Shown: positions 43,842 through 55,100 of the stretch, piece after piece
Position numbering within the stretch: the first letter of the stretch is position 1
Layout of the letters: each line of letters opens with the position of its first letter
NCBI GenBank assembly: GCA_905178155.1
Contig: CAJINV010000011.1
Location: 1,139,982-1,203,981 of the forward strand
Source: Amoebophrya sp. A120
Taxonomy: Eukaryota > Sar > Dinophyceae > Syndiniales > Amoebophryaceae
Direction of reading: 5' to 3'
DNA length: 64,000 bases
Made by a program: the position numbers and the translations under genes
Notes under the pieces: generated by a model
The model's input: only the letters and a program-made list of their open reading frames with translations
Databases searched by the model: none
What the model was told of the DNA's origin: nothing

Positions 43842-46800
43842 ATGAGTACTTCTTTGACAGATCCGCGGCTGCTTGATTTTGAGGCATTGACGCCCTCAGC
43901 TGCAGCCGGAGTTGAAAGCGTGCAGAACACCGAAGAAGCACCAAAGGAGAATTGCAGCAATGATTTATCCACGGTGGACGGATCTTTTTTGCATCTCCAA
44001 ATTGTGCGTGACGTATCCCAGACTGGAGGTCCCGAGGCGGAAGCTGCTACCGCAACGAATGTCTCTAGCGGTGGCGTGTATGGAAGATTTTTGCAATGGA
44101 TTTTCCTAGGAATTATGATGCCGGCTGCTTTCGGAGCCGATGCCAACGAGGAACTTGACATAGTGCACCAGCAGCGCGTTCACTATCCGGATGGCCGACA
44201 GACTTACCGCATCGTGTGGTCAGCCGTCGTTTCTGCCCTATGCAAGCGGGAGACGAAAATACGACCAAGTCGTGTAACTGTCGTTGATCCGGCTTTTGCG
44301 GAGTGGCTCCGGAAAGAAGGGCTGTCCGTGCGAGCGCAGTTGCAGACTAAGGTTGATCTCGTTGCGCGTAACGCTGCAATTGTACGACAAGAAGAGGCAG
44401 ACGGTTGTGCAGGAGAAATATCGAAGGTATCGTTGTCAGCCTGGGTTGGTAACACTTTGTCCCGAATACTCGCGCGGTCAAGGGACATTAGCGGTACTCT
44501 GATCTTCGCAGAAGAGAACGCAGTAGCAGTTCCTGACCGCCCGACACTAAAACTACAAGACGATCAGCATCATCACAGTCACAGTGGTCGTGGTCTCACC
44601 CAATCATCTGGTGGTGAAGATGATGAAAATCTACCACAAAAGAAAAACGCTGCTGGTTCTTCATCGGAGGGCTTCGTTGGAGTTTCTGCCCAAACACGTG
44701 CTGCAGGCGAAGGCGTGGCGGGAGTTAGCGAAACCGACGCTCCGCCTACGATTTTTGCTACTTCTTTATTTCGAAAGGACAGCCGGGTTGTCATCCGAGG
44801 GTTGCAGTCGGCTGAGGGAAAGCTACTAAATGGACTCTTGGGAGCAATTCTCGAGGATACACCCAACTCCGCAGGCAGGTGGCGTGTGAACATTTTATCG
44901 ACAGTGAACATGCAGGCTGCAGTGGCTTTGAAGCCTGAGAACTTGTGGAAACCACAATTTTCACTCGGGGAGCATGTCGATGTCCGCCTTCGTCGCAGGG
45001 AAGATTGTCAAGTGACAACTGACACTGGAAGAAGTTGTGCGGTGGACATCAACAAATCGGGAGAAGAGCTTGGGCGAGAAGAAAAGCTGGCTTCCGCCAT
45101 TGTAATGGGCTACAGCGTAGTCATTTCTTCAGCCTGCGGTGCAGGACAAGAGGAATATCTCGTAGAAATTTTACCAAGCGGCGATGGCGTCGCAACCGGT
45201 AGTTCTGAGCAGCCGGAGATCGCCGGGACAACGACCGCAGCAGCTGCAGTAGTATCGCCTGGCACGACCGGCACACAACATCATCAACAATCTCGTCCTC
45301 GTCCGGAGGTGGACCACGTCGGACGAGACACCACGCGCATCCTTGGGAAGCCACTGATTCTGAAACGAGTGAAGGAAATGGATTTGCTTCAATCTGCTAC
45401 GAGTGGGAAGGTACTTCCTTTTCGGGAGAAAGAACTTCTATGGAACTACGATGAAAATGGAGTGTGTCAGGGAGTGCGGGTGGAATACCGTGTATACATG
45501 CCATTCAATCCGGCCATGTGGCTCCTTGTCGTCAAGAATGTGAGGGGATCGAGAGATGGCGCCCTGTATTGTGACCACATCACGCCGGAGGGACTCGTTT
45601 TTCCGGGAGAGACGATCGACCAAGCCATGTTGCGACTGTATGCACAGAATCACATTCCGATCCGGGGTCGGGACGACGAACAGAGCATTGCGGATTTGGT
45701 TTCGGGTCGGCACGACAACTCTTACTTGCACCCACCACCGTGCGACGCGGAGTTTGACGACCTGGTCGAAAATTTTCTAAACAAACCTCTGCCCCGGCCA
45801 GGAGATGTGGATGATCATGAAGAGACGCAATCTACAACCGAATCGCCCGAGCAGAGCCAGGCCGCTGCCAAAAACTCTTTCTACCGGAAAAGTCGGGTCA
45901 TGAACCGCTTGAGGTATCTTCTGCAGTCGCGCGATGAGCTCGACATGACACAAACAAGACTTCGCCGGCTCGAGCTTGCCCTCACGAAAGAGGAGGATGG
46001 AATGATAGACTACCCTGGCGCTTCGCGCAGTGCGAAGCGCACCATGTGCCCCTGGCGATCGCAGGCGGTCGAACTTGCTCGCATCATAGACGGTCGAGCA
46101 GATATTTCGTTAGACCAGAAAATCGGAAGAAGTACATACTTTTTCGCGCACCCGCTTGCATGACGGGCCGCTTTCGTTTCGCTTCGGGGGCGGCGGGGTG
46201 CCCCGACAGTACACCCGGCCCGAGGACCTCGCTGCGCCATGCAGCGGCTCGGGGGTTGTGGCTTGCCAAAGAGAGCCGGGGCGGCCTCCCGACCTCGAAG
46301 CCCGCCAAGAGCGAGAAACGCCGCCCCACCAAGCGGCCTCCCCGCGGGCCCGTCCCGGTCGGGCCGGTGCGCCGCCGCCATGTTTTTTGCCGGAAGCGCA
46401 TGGGCCTGCTCGCCGTACCGGAGGGGCCGGCCCTCGAAGCAGTAGGGTGGGCGCGCGCCCCTAAGGTGGGGCCTGCTTCGGCCCCAACAACAGCCGCCCC
46501 ACAATTGGGGGGCCGGGAAGGGGGGCCCGGAAGGCGCGCGGGCCCCCCTTCTGGAGGGGGGGGTAAAAAGGGGGCCGAATTGGCCCAATTCTGCCGCCTT
46601 TTTTAGGGGGGGGCAAAAAATGGCCTTCCCCCGCTACTACAGGGGGGGGGCAAAATGAGCCAGAATCGGGCACATTTTACCCCCCCTCAAAAAGGGAGGC
46701 GAATTGGGCCAATTCGGGCCCCCTTTTCCCCCCCCTCCGAAAGGGGGAGGCGCGCGCGCCTCTTGGGGGGCCTGCAGTTCACCCGCCGGCCGGGGCCCCG

Positions 46801-49800
46801 GAATGAAGGGAAAAGGCGCGCCAGGCCGCAGCCAAAGCAAGAGCTTTTCCGGGCCCGGAAGGGCTTCGCGTTGGGGCCCCGGGATGCGCGCCGCGTCTGT
46901 TGTGTGTCCCCGACGTGGGCCCAGCGTGGGGGCGGGTGGCGAGGTGTTGGCTGTGTGCCGTCGCCTTCCTATCTACGCCAAGCCGACCCGCCCCGGCCCC
47001 GGCCGCGCAGCCGCAATGCCGGGGGCTAATTTTTCCGGGATAAAACAACCCGGAACGCGGTCGCGCCTTCGCACCCCCCAACCTCATTCAGCCCGCGACC
47101 CCCGTTGCAAGGGGATGCGCAAAAAAACATGTACTTCTTCCGATTTTCTGGTCTAATTTCGGCGGCCGACAAGGATCACTTTTTTGACATTTGCGTTCAG
47201 GAGTGCCACAAGGACGGCACATATCTTGACACAGTTGTTCGCGCTCGTGAGGAACAGGACAAGCACTATACTAATGCGGCGCACTTGGCCGTGGGAATTG
47301 GTGCTGTTGTGGTGGACCGCGAATCAACTCCTTTGGCCCGGCGAGGGAGTCTTGCCCGCGAAGCGCTTCGACTGCGTCCGGACGTAAGCGATGCGGTGTT
47401 TGGTCTGGCATTGGAACTGCGCGCTCGTGGGCAGTGCGCGCTCGCGCTGGAGTTCGTTGCGCAGGCAATTCATGATCATCATGCGCAGAACGCAAAATAC
47501 CGCGACGCGATGCAAGAGCTGTTTGGTGTTGCACTGAGCGCCACAACCACATTGGAAGGGACTCGTCCGGCCGGGATGGACCTGGCGATTTACAGTGCGA
47601 TGTGCGATCCCGCCAAGATCCAAAGATTCCCTCATTTGCGAGTTCGGTTCGACGTAATGGGCAACCGACCGTATCTGCGCCAACTGCAGATGAAGGCCGT
47701 CCTTCTTGCGGATCTGGGGCGAGCGAGGCAAGCACTGCTAGTTGGAAAAGTCATGCTTGCGATGGATCCAGAGGATCACTGCAACATGCGGGGTCTCTGC
47801 TGCAATTGGTGCATTATCACGAGGGATTTCGACTACCTGCAACACGCACTCGAAAACAATCCCGTACCGGAGGTACAAGAGACGAGGGCCGACGTGCGCT
47901 TCGCATGCCTTTGGCTGGGTATTCAAGACAATAATGTGGGGGCGACACCAGCACTGCGTGCTCGCTTCCTAAAGGCTCTCGAGGACCACCCTGTTTGCCC
48001 AAGTTTCATTCTCGCGCGCGCAAGCTGCACAGGCGAAGCCCCTCCTGGTCTCGGCCCCGAGGACTCCGCCGCGCGCGAGGAACTCTCGTATCACCGAGCG
48101 AACTCTGATGCACTGTTGGAAGCTTTCAGTCGCTCAGACCTAGCGTCTGTGGTAATGAACAGGGGAATGGCTCCGATGCGCAAGGGAGGCGTGTTGGTGC
48201 ATGATGAGGCAAGGCGATACGCAAGCAACTTTGCGAGGAGTGTATGGCGCGATGGCGCGCCGCTGCCTGGCGGCCGCAACGGGTGCGATTGGTTGCGCGA
48301 ACAAATGACAGCGCATTCGCGGCGACCGACTGAGGCAGAATTGCGAAGGCTGCTAGGAAGACGTCGGATACTCTTGAGACTGAAGTCGCCGCACGAAGAT
48401 CAATCTGCGAACTCCACTACAATGAGCCCGCCGCCGCCCTTCCCGGCTGATGCCGCCGGGTCGCGGTCTCCTCTACGGCATGTTCACGCAACTAACCGTA
48501 TGCGAATGGTCGCTTATCCGAGTCGACCCGAACGACAGGTATACGTGGATCGCTTGCGAGAGACTTCAGCTGTGGGCCCTACAGGAGAAGTGGATACGAG
48601 GATGCTCTTTGTTGTCCACGACGAGCTGCAAGGCGAATGGACATCCTTCACATACGACGACGTGGTCGACGCTCCACTAATAAACTTGCTGCTGCAGTGC
48701 CCGGCGCCTCGCGACTTTGCGTCGCCGTCCGAGGATCAGGCATTGGCACGCATAAATGCCGAGGCAGCGCAGCGGGAGCAAGAACGGGCACGAACACGGG
48801 CGCAAAACGAAGACGCGGCGCAGGAGCGTGCTCGCTTTGAGGAGGAGGTGAGGACGCAATATTTAGTCCGATATCGTGACGCTAAGGCCGTGGCAAAACA
48901 CGTCTCGGAGCTGGCGCGAAAGCTCGAGGTGCAGATTTTGCGCTCTGAGGAGGCCCGGTCCCCGCACCTCCTTGAAGATTTTGGCGACGGTGACAGCACT
49001 GGCGACGACGGCTCTGCCAGGGGCAGGGTGGCAACACAGCAAAATAAGACAAGAGGTAATTATGACGAAGAAGATGCTTACGCGTGCTGTGCACTAGCAC
49101 TGAAAGAACCTGATATGACGAACAAACTGGTGGAAGCCCTCGCAGCCCTAAAGAAAAAGCTGGATCGTGATGTCCGCAGATTCGTTTCAGACGAAATGGA
49201 AGAAAATCAGGATGTCCTGGCAGCTATCACGCTGCACGACAACGAGTCCCTGTTGGCTGCCTTTCGCCGACTACTTGAGTCAGCAGAGAATTCCCGCAGT
49301 CTACTCGATAATTTGATCGCGCGCGCCTCCAATATGGACTTCGACTTAGAACAAAAAATACCAGGAAGGCTAGACCAGATCAAAACGAACGATCAGAAGG
49401 AACTGCATGGGGAAGTAACTGCTCCACTGAGTGCTCGGCAAAGCACAGGAGCGAGGACGTTGTCAGGAGCCCGAACACCGTCGACAGCTTCTTCTTCGCC
49501 GACAGGAAACAACGACCGACATGAGGAAGTTGTAGACACGCAAGATGAAATCATTGCAGGTGGCTTTGCAGCGCCGGGGGTTCAGAGCACGACGAGCGGA
49601 AACTTCGTCTGCGCACTCACTGACGATAAAGACACTTTTATGTCTTCGAACCCAAATAGAATTACACTCACGAATGAGTCGAACAGGGACGCACTTCGCT
49701 TCTTGTGGAAGTGTGAGCAATGTGGTGAGCAAATCCCGAAAGGGAACACCAACGCCCGCAGAAATCACACGAAGAAATGTCCGAAGCGCTTGATCTTTTG

Positions 49801-51037
49801 CGACAGGGACCACTGCAGGATGCATGTGACTGCGGACCGGTTTGAATATCACCAGGAGGCAGAGTGCGAGTCCCGTGACGTGGAGTGCTCTCAGTGTGGG
49901 TACGATAAAGTTCCCGCTTGGCGCCTGGAGGACCATATGCGAACAGATTGTCCATGTCGTCTTGTGCAGTGCGACTTGCACGCGAGCGGCTGTGCCTGGG
50001 CGGGCCCGCTCGAAGAGCGCCCCAGGCATTATCTAACGTGCCCATATGCGCCAACTGAGTGTCCACAATGCCTGGAGGTATTCCCCCAGCACCAGCGTGC
50101 CGCCCATCGCTGCAAGCGTGTCGACCCCCGTGGGGAGTGCCTTATCTGTTTCGAATCGTGGTCCACATTGGTTTCGAAGCGCGGCAGCCCCCCTGCAATA
50201 TTCCTTCGCGATGGGCGCCGTACCTGTGTCTGCAAGTCCCACAACATCTGCCTTGGCTGCGCAGACAAAGTGACGCACACAAGCGAGAACGGAAACGCAG
50301 CGTGTCCATTTTGCAGAAGGGAGTGCGACTCGGCGACACCACTGCCGATAAGCTTACTACTGGGGGTTCCAGATACCACGACTGCCAGAGCTGCAAAAGC
50401 AGGCAAAAACAAAAGGTCGCCGGAGAATAGTTCTCCCCCTACTCGAGCGCGGCATGAGGACAAGGCGTTTCGGTTTACGGACGTTCTCTGCCGTCCTCCG
50501 GCTGACGCCGCTTTCGGTCGTACTTTCTGGGTTTCGCCACTCGACCTGCGCTTCACGCACGACTCGGTCAAATCCGAATTCCGCGACTACTATGACCCGG
50601 ATGTCAAGAAACACAGGTCGCAGCAGAGCATCCTTGGGTCGATCCGCGAAGTATTGCGCATGCAGTCTGCCGGCCTCGTTCCATTGCGGCTTGAGTGTCT
50701 GGATGTGTGTTGGGAAAGCGCGTCGGTGCCGCGTGGTAGCACGACACGCACACCAGGCGAAGAACAAGGCCAGAACGACCATACGCGGCTTTTGTTTCTC
50801 GCTGGAACCGGAAATCGCAGACTCACCATGTGGAGGCTGCTCGCCCTATTTCGTCCGCATCAGTTCTCGCTCATAAAAGTCAGGATCGTGGACCGGGCTG
50901 ACCCGCGAATCAAATTTGACGAAAAGTGCACAACGAAAGACGAGGGGAGGTCGATTTATGTGCGAGGCTGTGGGAATGTCGGACTTGCGAAAGATGAGAT
51001 CACTTGGAAGGAGGCGCTTGATCTGCTTAGGGACTAA
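43842..51037 (+). CDS. Giant TRAF-zinc-finger/RING-like protein, paralogue A (interrupted by a 1-kb introner)
   Basis: Exons 43842-46109 and 47162-51037 give about 2,047 aa. Regions in order: an N-terminal domain shared with paralogue B (DGRQTYRIVWS; FAEWLRKEGL; about 119-185); a KOW/SH3-like stretch (VVIRGLQSAEGKLLNG, about 311-368); TPR-like helices (about 790-970); a second conserved block (RMRMVAYPSRPERQVY); a charged coiled coil (about 1290-1480); Cys/His-rich TRAF-type fingers (CEQCGEQIP, CPKRLIFCDRDHC, VECSQCGYDKVPAWRLEDH, about 1603-1740); a RING-like Cys set (CLICFESW to CPFCRREC, about 1746-1813); and a C-terminal unknown domain (FTHDSV; GTGNRRLTMWRL). TRAF plus RING suggests an E3 ubiquitin ligase; this is inference, and the RING spacing is unusual. 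The start matches paralogue B (LDFEAL near both N-termini). Confidence 0.78.
46110..47161 (+). mobile_element. Large GC-rich foldback introner (1,052 bp) in paralogue A
   Basis: The ends are inverted repeats of about 60 nt: TTAGACCAGAAAATCGGAAG (46110 on) and its reverse complement ending at 47156, continuing inward with few mismatches. The direct repeat TTTCG lies at 46105-46109 and 47157-47161. Excision joins RADIS to AADKDHF exactly where uninterrupted paralogue B reads DDVQPDDKDRF. The interior is strikingly GC-rich with long G and C runs. The core (about 46525-46760) is itself a long imperfect palindrome centred near 46650. Open frames inside it are Gly/Pro/Arg low complexity and not genes. 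Confidence 0.87.
46525..46760. repeat. Internal imperfect palindrome of the large introner
   Basis: The left half (GGCGCGCGGGCC... then GGGGGCCGAATTGGCCCAAT) is mirrored by the reverse complement of the right half (ATTGGGCCAATTCGGGCCCC ... GGCGCGCGCGCC). The two arms each carry G8-type runs and could form a very stable hairpin or quadruplex-prone structure. Confidence 0.65.
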
Positions 51038-52106
51038 ATGGGAATGGCGCAGTCGGTGAACCAACAGAGACCTGGGCTTCCTTCGGCTTTCACGAAAATA
51101 GACAAAGGACAGAAGTATACAATCTCGAAAGGAAGAGCGCAATCGAAAGCACCCCGGGTGCATCAACATCGCGGGAAGTAGAGTGTCCCCAGTGTGGCGA
51201 AGACACCATTCCCTTCTGGCGCCTCGACGACCACACGAAAACGGAGTGTAGGCGCCGCTTGGTCCCCTGCACCCACGCCCTCAGTGCCGGCTGTACGTGG
51301 ACGGGCGCATTCGAAATAATCTCGCTCAGAGCCAGAAGGACTCAGAAGGGCGTCGCCAAGCAAAATTGTTAAACCATATTCACCACCGCTTCTCGTGGCA
51401 CCCGCAGAAGTCCATCTGTGTGAGTAATACTCGTATGCGTTGTTCCAGATCCAGCTTTAAAAGGTTCCTGTCCGACGTGATGATGTAACCAATGAAACGA
51501 TCCACGTCTCTTCCATGCCGATGCAGCATTTCATTTGAAGCAGCACCAGGTGCAATGCAGGTAAAAAGATCACTCCGGTTTATTTCCGTGCGTGAGAAGT
51601 TTGAGTTTCTATTCCCGGCTTTCGTGTAGTAGGAAAACAATTTCGCACGGCTCAATTGTGACTGGTGATCTCTCTGATTCTGAATGACGCACGTGATGAT
51701 CATGCCTCTTGTCTTCTTCATGATTTTTGTCGGGTCCTCCCCCTTCTGCCGATCCTTACAACGAATGCTACTTAATTAGTAGGCATGGACCTTTCCGCAT
51801 CCGTCCTGGTGCATCGCCATTATAGAGGTGAACGAAAAAAGTGCAGCGAGCAGTTACACGAACAGTCCCAGGATTCATTATGTTCAGAATTTTGGCTGTT
51901 CAAGCTGTAGAAGTATCAATTGGTCTCACAGTCACGGACATAAGTTTAAGTACATGATATTCTCCCATTCGTGTTGAGAATGATGTCTTCTTCATATATT
52001 TGTTTTTGTTTTGCTTTTGGTAAGAAGAAACTCTTCATCAGGAAAGCCAAATTTTGAGTACCAGAAAGCCGCTCACTAGACTACCGTATCCGCAAGAAAT
52101 AAAAAA
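51038..52106. other. Spacer between the two TRAF/RING paralogues
   Basis: Contains the stranded zinc-finger fragment at 51172-51315. The rest is AT-rich. A 113-codon ATG frame on the minus strand (51380-51721) has no motif and is not called. Confidence 0.45.
51172..51315 (+). pseudogene. Stranded 144-bp fragment of the TRAF-type zinc-finger coding segment
   Basis: It aligns without gaps to 56475-56618 in paralogue B, with about 12 differences by eye, and encodes the same EVECPQCGEDTIPFWRLDDH peptide. Similarity stops abruptly at both ends, and downstream codons run into a stop at 51369. It is far closer to paralogue B than to A. This looks like a recent partial duplication or a gene-conversion tract, not an exon. 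Confidence 0.8.
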
Positions 52107-55100
52107 ATGACCCTTCAAGCAACGAAACAATACCGCCTCGACTTTGAGGCGTTGCGGCCAAGCAAGATGGATCCACGCGGAACCTACAGCCAGGATTTGC
52201 ATTTGGAAGCGATTGACTTCAAGCGCCGAATGCGCGAGGCTGGAAATACTCTCTACGACGAATCTGGACCATTTGCAGATGCGGAGCCCTGGATGTTTAT
52301 TGCGTTCATGCCGGCTTCAGGATCCATTGTACATCAGATGTTTGTACCCGAAACCCATGGACGCCAGATTTACCGAAAAGTGTGGTCCGAGGTTGCTGCC
52401 AACCTATGCGGTTACGGCTGCACTGCTGTGCACGCTGCCACCAAGAATCCAGCCCGGTATGCTGGCATAGAGAGAACAAGGCCCGCACGAATTACAGTGT
52501 TTGACGCTGCGTTCGCCCAGTGGCTCCGTGAAGAGGGCCTCACGGAGCAGGCACAGCGCGTGACAAAAGTGGAGCTCGTGACGGATGCGACGGTGATTCG
52601 TCCAGGGTTCGCGATTGCTTCCGACCTGCATCCGGAAGAGAACACCTTTCGTGCACTCGTGGACAAGTTTTATCATGATTTCGTAGAGTACTTGGCGAAA
52701 GAGGAAGACGACCAACACTGGCTACAGGAACAAGATTCGCAAGCGCTGAAAAAAATGATGCCCAGCGAGACAACGCGAATTAGCACACCGCTGTCCGCAG
52801 CTTCTACGCGGACACGTTCCACTTGCCCTTCTCCGCAACAAGAGGAGGAGTGTAGTCCTGAAGAGCCTTGTTGTTCATTTACCGAGGGAGATATGGTCGT
52901 TGTTCGGGGACTTCAATCGGAGCAGGGAAAAGCGTTGAACGGCCAAATAGGAGTGGTGCTCGGGGGCGGCGCAAACAGCTCTACTGGGAGATTACCAGTC
53001 AAAATACTGGCGCAGGTAGACGTTTCGAGAGCCCTGAAAGCTGAGAATCTATGGAAGCCGCGCTTCGCCCTGGGCGAACATGTTGATGTCCGCTTGGGAG
53101 GTGCTGCAGCTTTATCGAACAGTCCTACAAATGCAGCTGCTCTTGTGATCGCGTACACAGCTTGTGACGAACTCGGTGCTGATAGAAGTAGTGCTGCTCC
53201 CGAATATCTTGTGGAGTTGCTCGCTAACGAAGATGAAGATACGAAAGGGACTAATGAGACGTCAGCCGTTAAAATTGTGAACGTGCCTCTTGTGCTGAAG
53301 CAGTTCAAGGAAAGCGAGTTGGTGCGTCAAGATCCGGCTGTGCGTGGAAAAATCCGTCCGAACACTGAGCCGCTGATGTGGAAGCCCGATAAGCAGACCG
53401 GCATTCCGGGCCCCTATATTGCCTATAATCGGTACGTTTCAGTGGCGGAGGGTAGATTTAAAATTTATTCCACAGCCATCGACGACCCGGACGGTTTTGT
53501 TACTGTCGATACTGCGAGCGATGCGCCGAACGTACCTGCCGACAAGGCAATTCTGCAGTATCACGCCCAGCACGAGATTCCGATCCGCGGCCGTGCAGAT
53601 GGCCAATGTGTGTTCGACTTGTTTACGCAGAAGAACGATGGTTCCCATCTTGCTCCGAGGCCTCGGGATGCGGAGTTTGAGGAGTTGGTGGACACCTTCA
53701 TAGGATTCTCGCACTTACACGGTCAGTTTGCATCGTCCAGGCACAATCAGGCCGCCTACACAAACAACGTACGAGTGCGCAAGAACCGTTGCTTAAACCG
53801 CTTGCGCTACCTACTCGGATCGAAGCGACTGCGCATGACACAAGCCCGGGCTCGGAGCCTTGAAGGTCTTTTTGATCCGCCCCGAGAATCGACATGTTAC
53901 ATGGGACACGGGGTTTCGCGCGACGTGGAGCTGGCTATCGAGCCTTGGTTCGGCCAAGCTTTGGACTTTTATCGCCTTCTGGAGCGACGCGATGACGTAC
54001 AGCCCGACGATAAGGACCGTTTCTACGATAACTGTGTTCAGGGGGTGCACAAAAACAGCCAGTATTCGAGATACATCTCGGCGGTTGCGGCAGATCAAGC
54101 CAAGAAGTACGCTACTGCGCAGGATCTTGCTGTCCAGCTTGGGTTTCTATCTGCAAACTACGAGTATTCGCTAGCACGTCGCAACAAACTTGCTCGCGAG
54201 GCCCTGCGGCTGGATTTGGATGGCAGCGTGCACGATGCCGCCCTTGCGCTTGCGCAAGATCTGCAGATGCGGGGACAGCGGGCCTTCGCGTTGCAAATTG
54301 TCGCTCAAACACTTCATCGCGTGCATGTGTCGTTTCCGAGGTACAGAGAGGTGCTAGAACGGATTTTGCCTGTCGCACTGAAGGCGACGGCAGCGGTACC
54401 TGAGCCATCAGCTAGTACCCGTCTCCTGAAGGCCACTGGACTTGAAGCCCGCGAACTGTTTCAAAGGGTTCACGAATTCGAGATGATGGTATACAAACGC
54501 GAGCTGCGTCTTCTGTGGAGTGACATGGAGCCTCGACCGTACTTGCGCCAACTCATGTTGAAAGCCTGCCTCCTTGCCGAAACTGGAAATCACCGGGCTG
54601 CAGCCGTCATCGCAAAAACGCTCCTCGTTATGAATCCTTCCGACACTGGGGGCATGCGGAAAGAATGCTGCAACTGGTGCGTTTCAGCTGGCGACTTTTA
54701 TTTTCTGCGACTCGGGATCCTAGAAACACCTTTTGAATGTATCGCAGCAAGGCATAGCGCAGTCATGCTGTACGTAAATGTCTGGATGGGAATTCGAGAC
54801 GGAGCGCCAGACCTGGCTTGTCGGTTTGTCGAAGCCGTGCAAGAGCACCCCCTGTGCCCGATCTTCATTCTAGAAAGGGCGGCGCGACTCACCGCGGGGG
54901 AGCCAGACACAACCACGGAAATTCGTCGCTTTGTTGCCGGTGAAGGCCCAGTGATAGATGGCGAAGAAGGAGATGGCGAACCAGATGAGCATATGGACGC
55001 GCGAATGTGTGCCTTCCAGCTCACAAAGCCTGTTTGGCTCGACGCTTCGCTGCCAGGCGGTGGAAATGGCTGCGATTGGTTGCGCAGACAGGTTGCGGCG

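Noticed and set aside
46163-47105. Frame break suggesting that paralogue A is a pseudogene or two genes
   Set aside because: Removing the TIR element with its TTTCG copy restores continuity that matches paralogue B exactly.
46010-47156. Gly/Pro/Arg-rich open frames on both strands in the GC-rich insert
   Set aside because: They are by-products of G and C runs inside the large introner; all frames look alike and have no motifs.
51380-51721. 113-codon ATG frame on the minus strand between the paralogues
   Set aside because: It has no motif and no compositional match to genes here; it is kept only as a remote possibility of a small gene.
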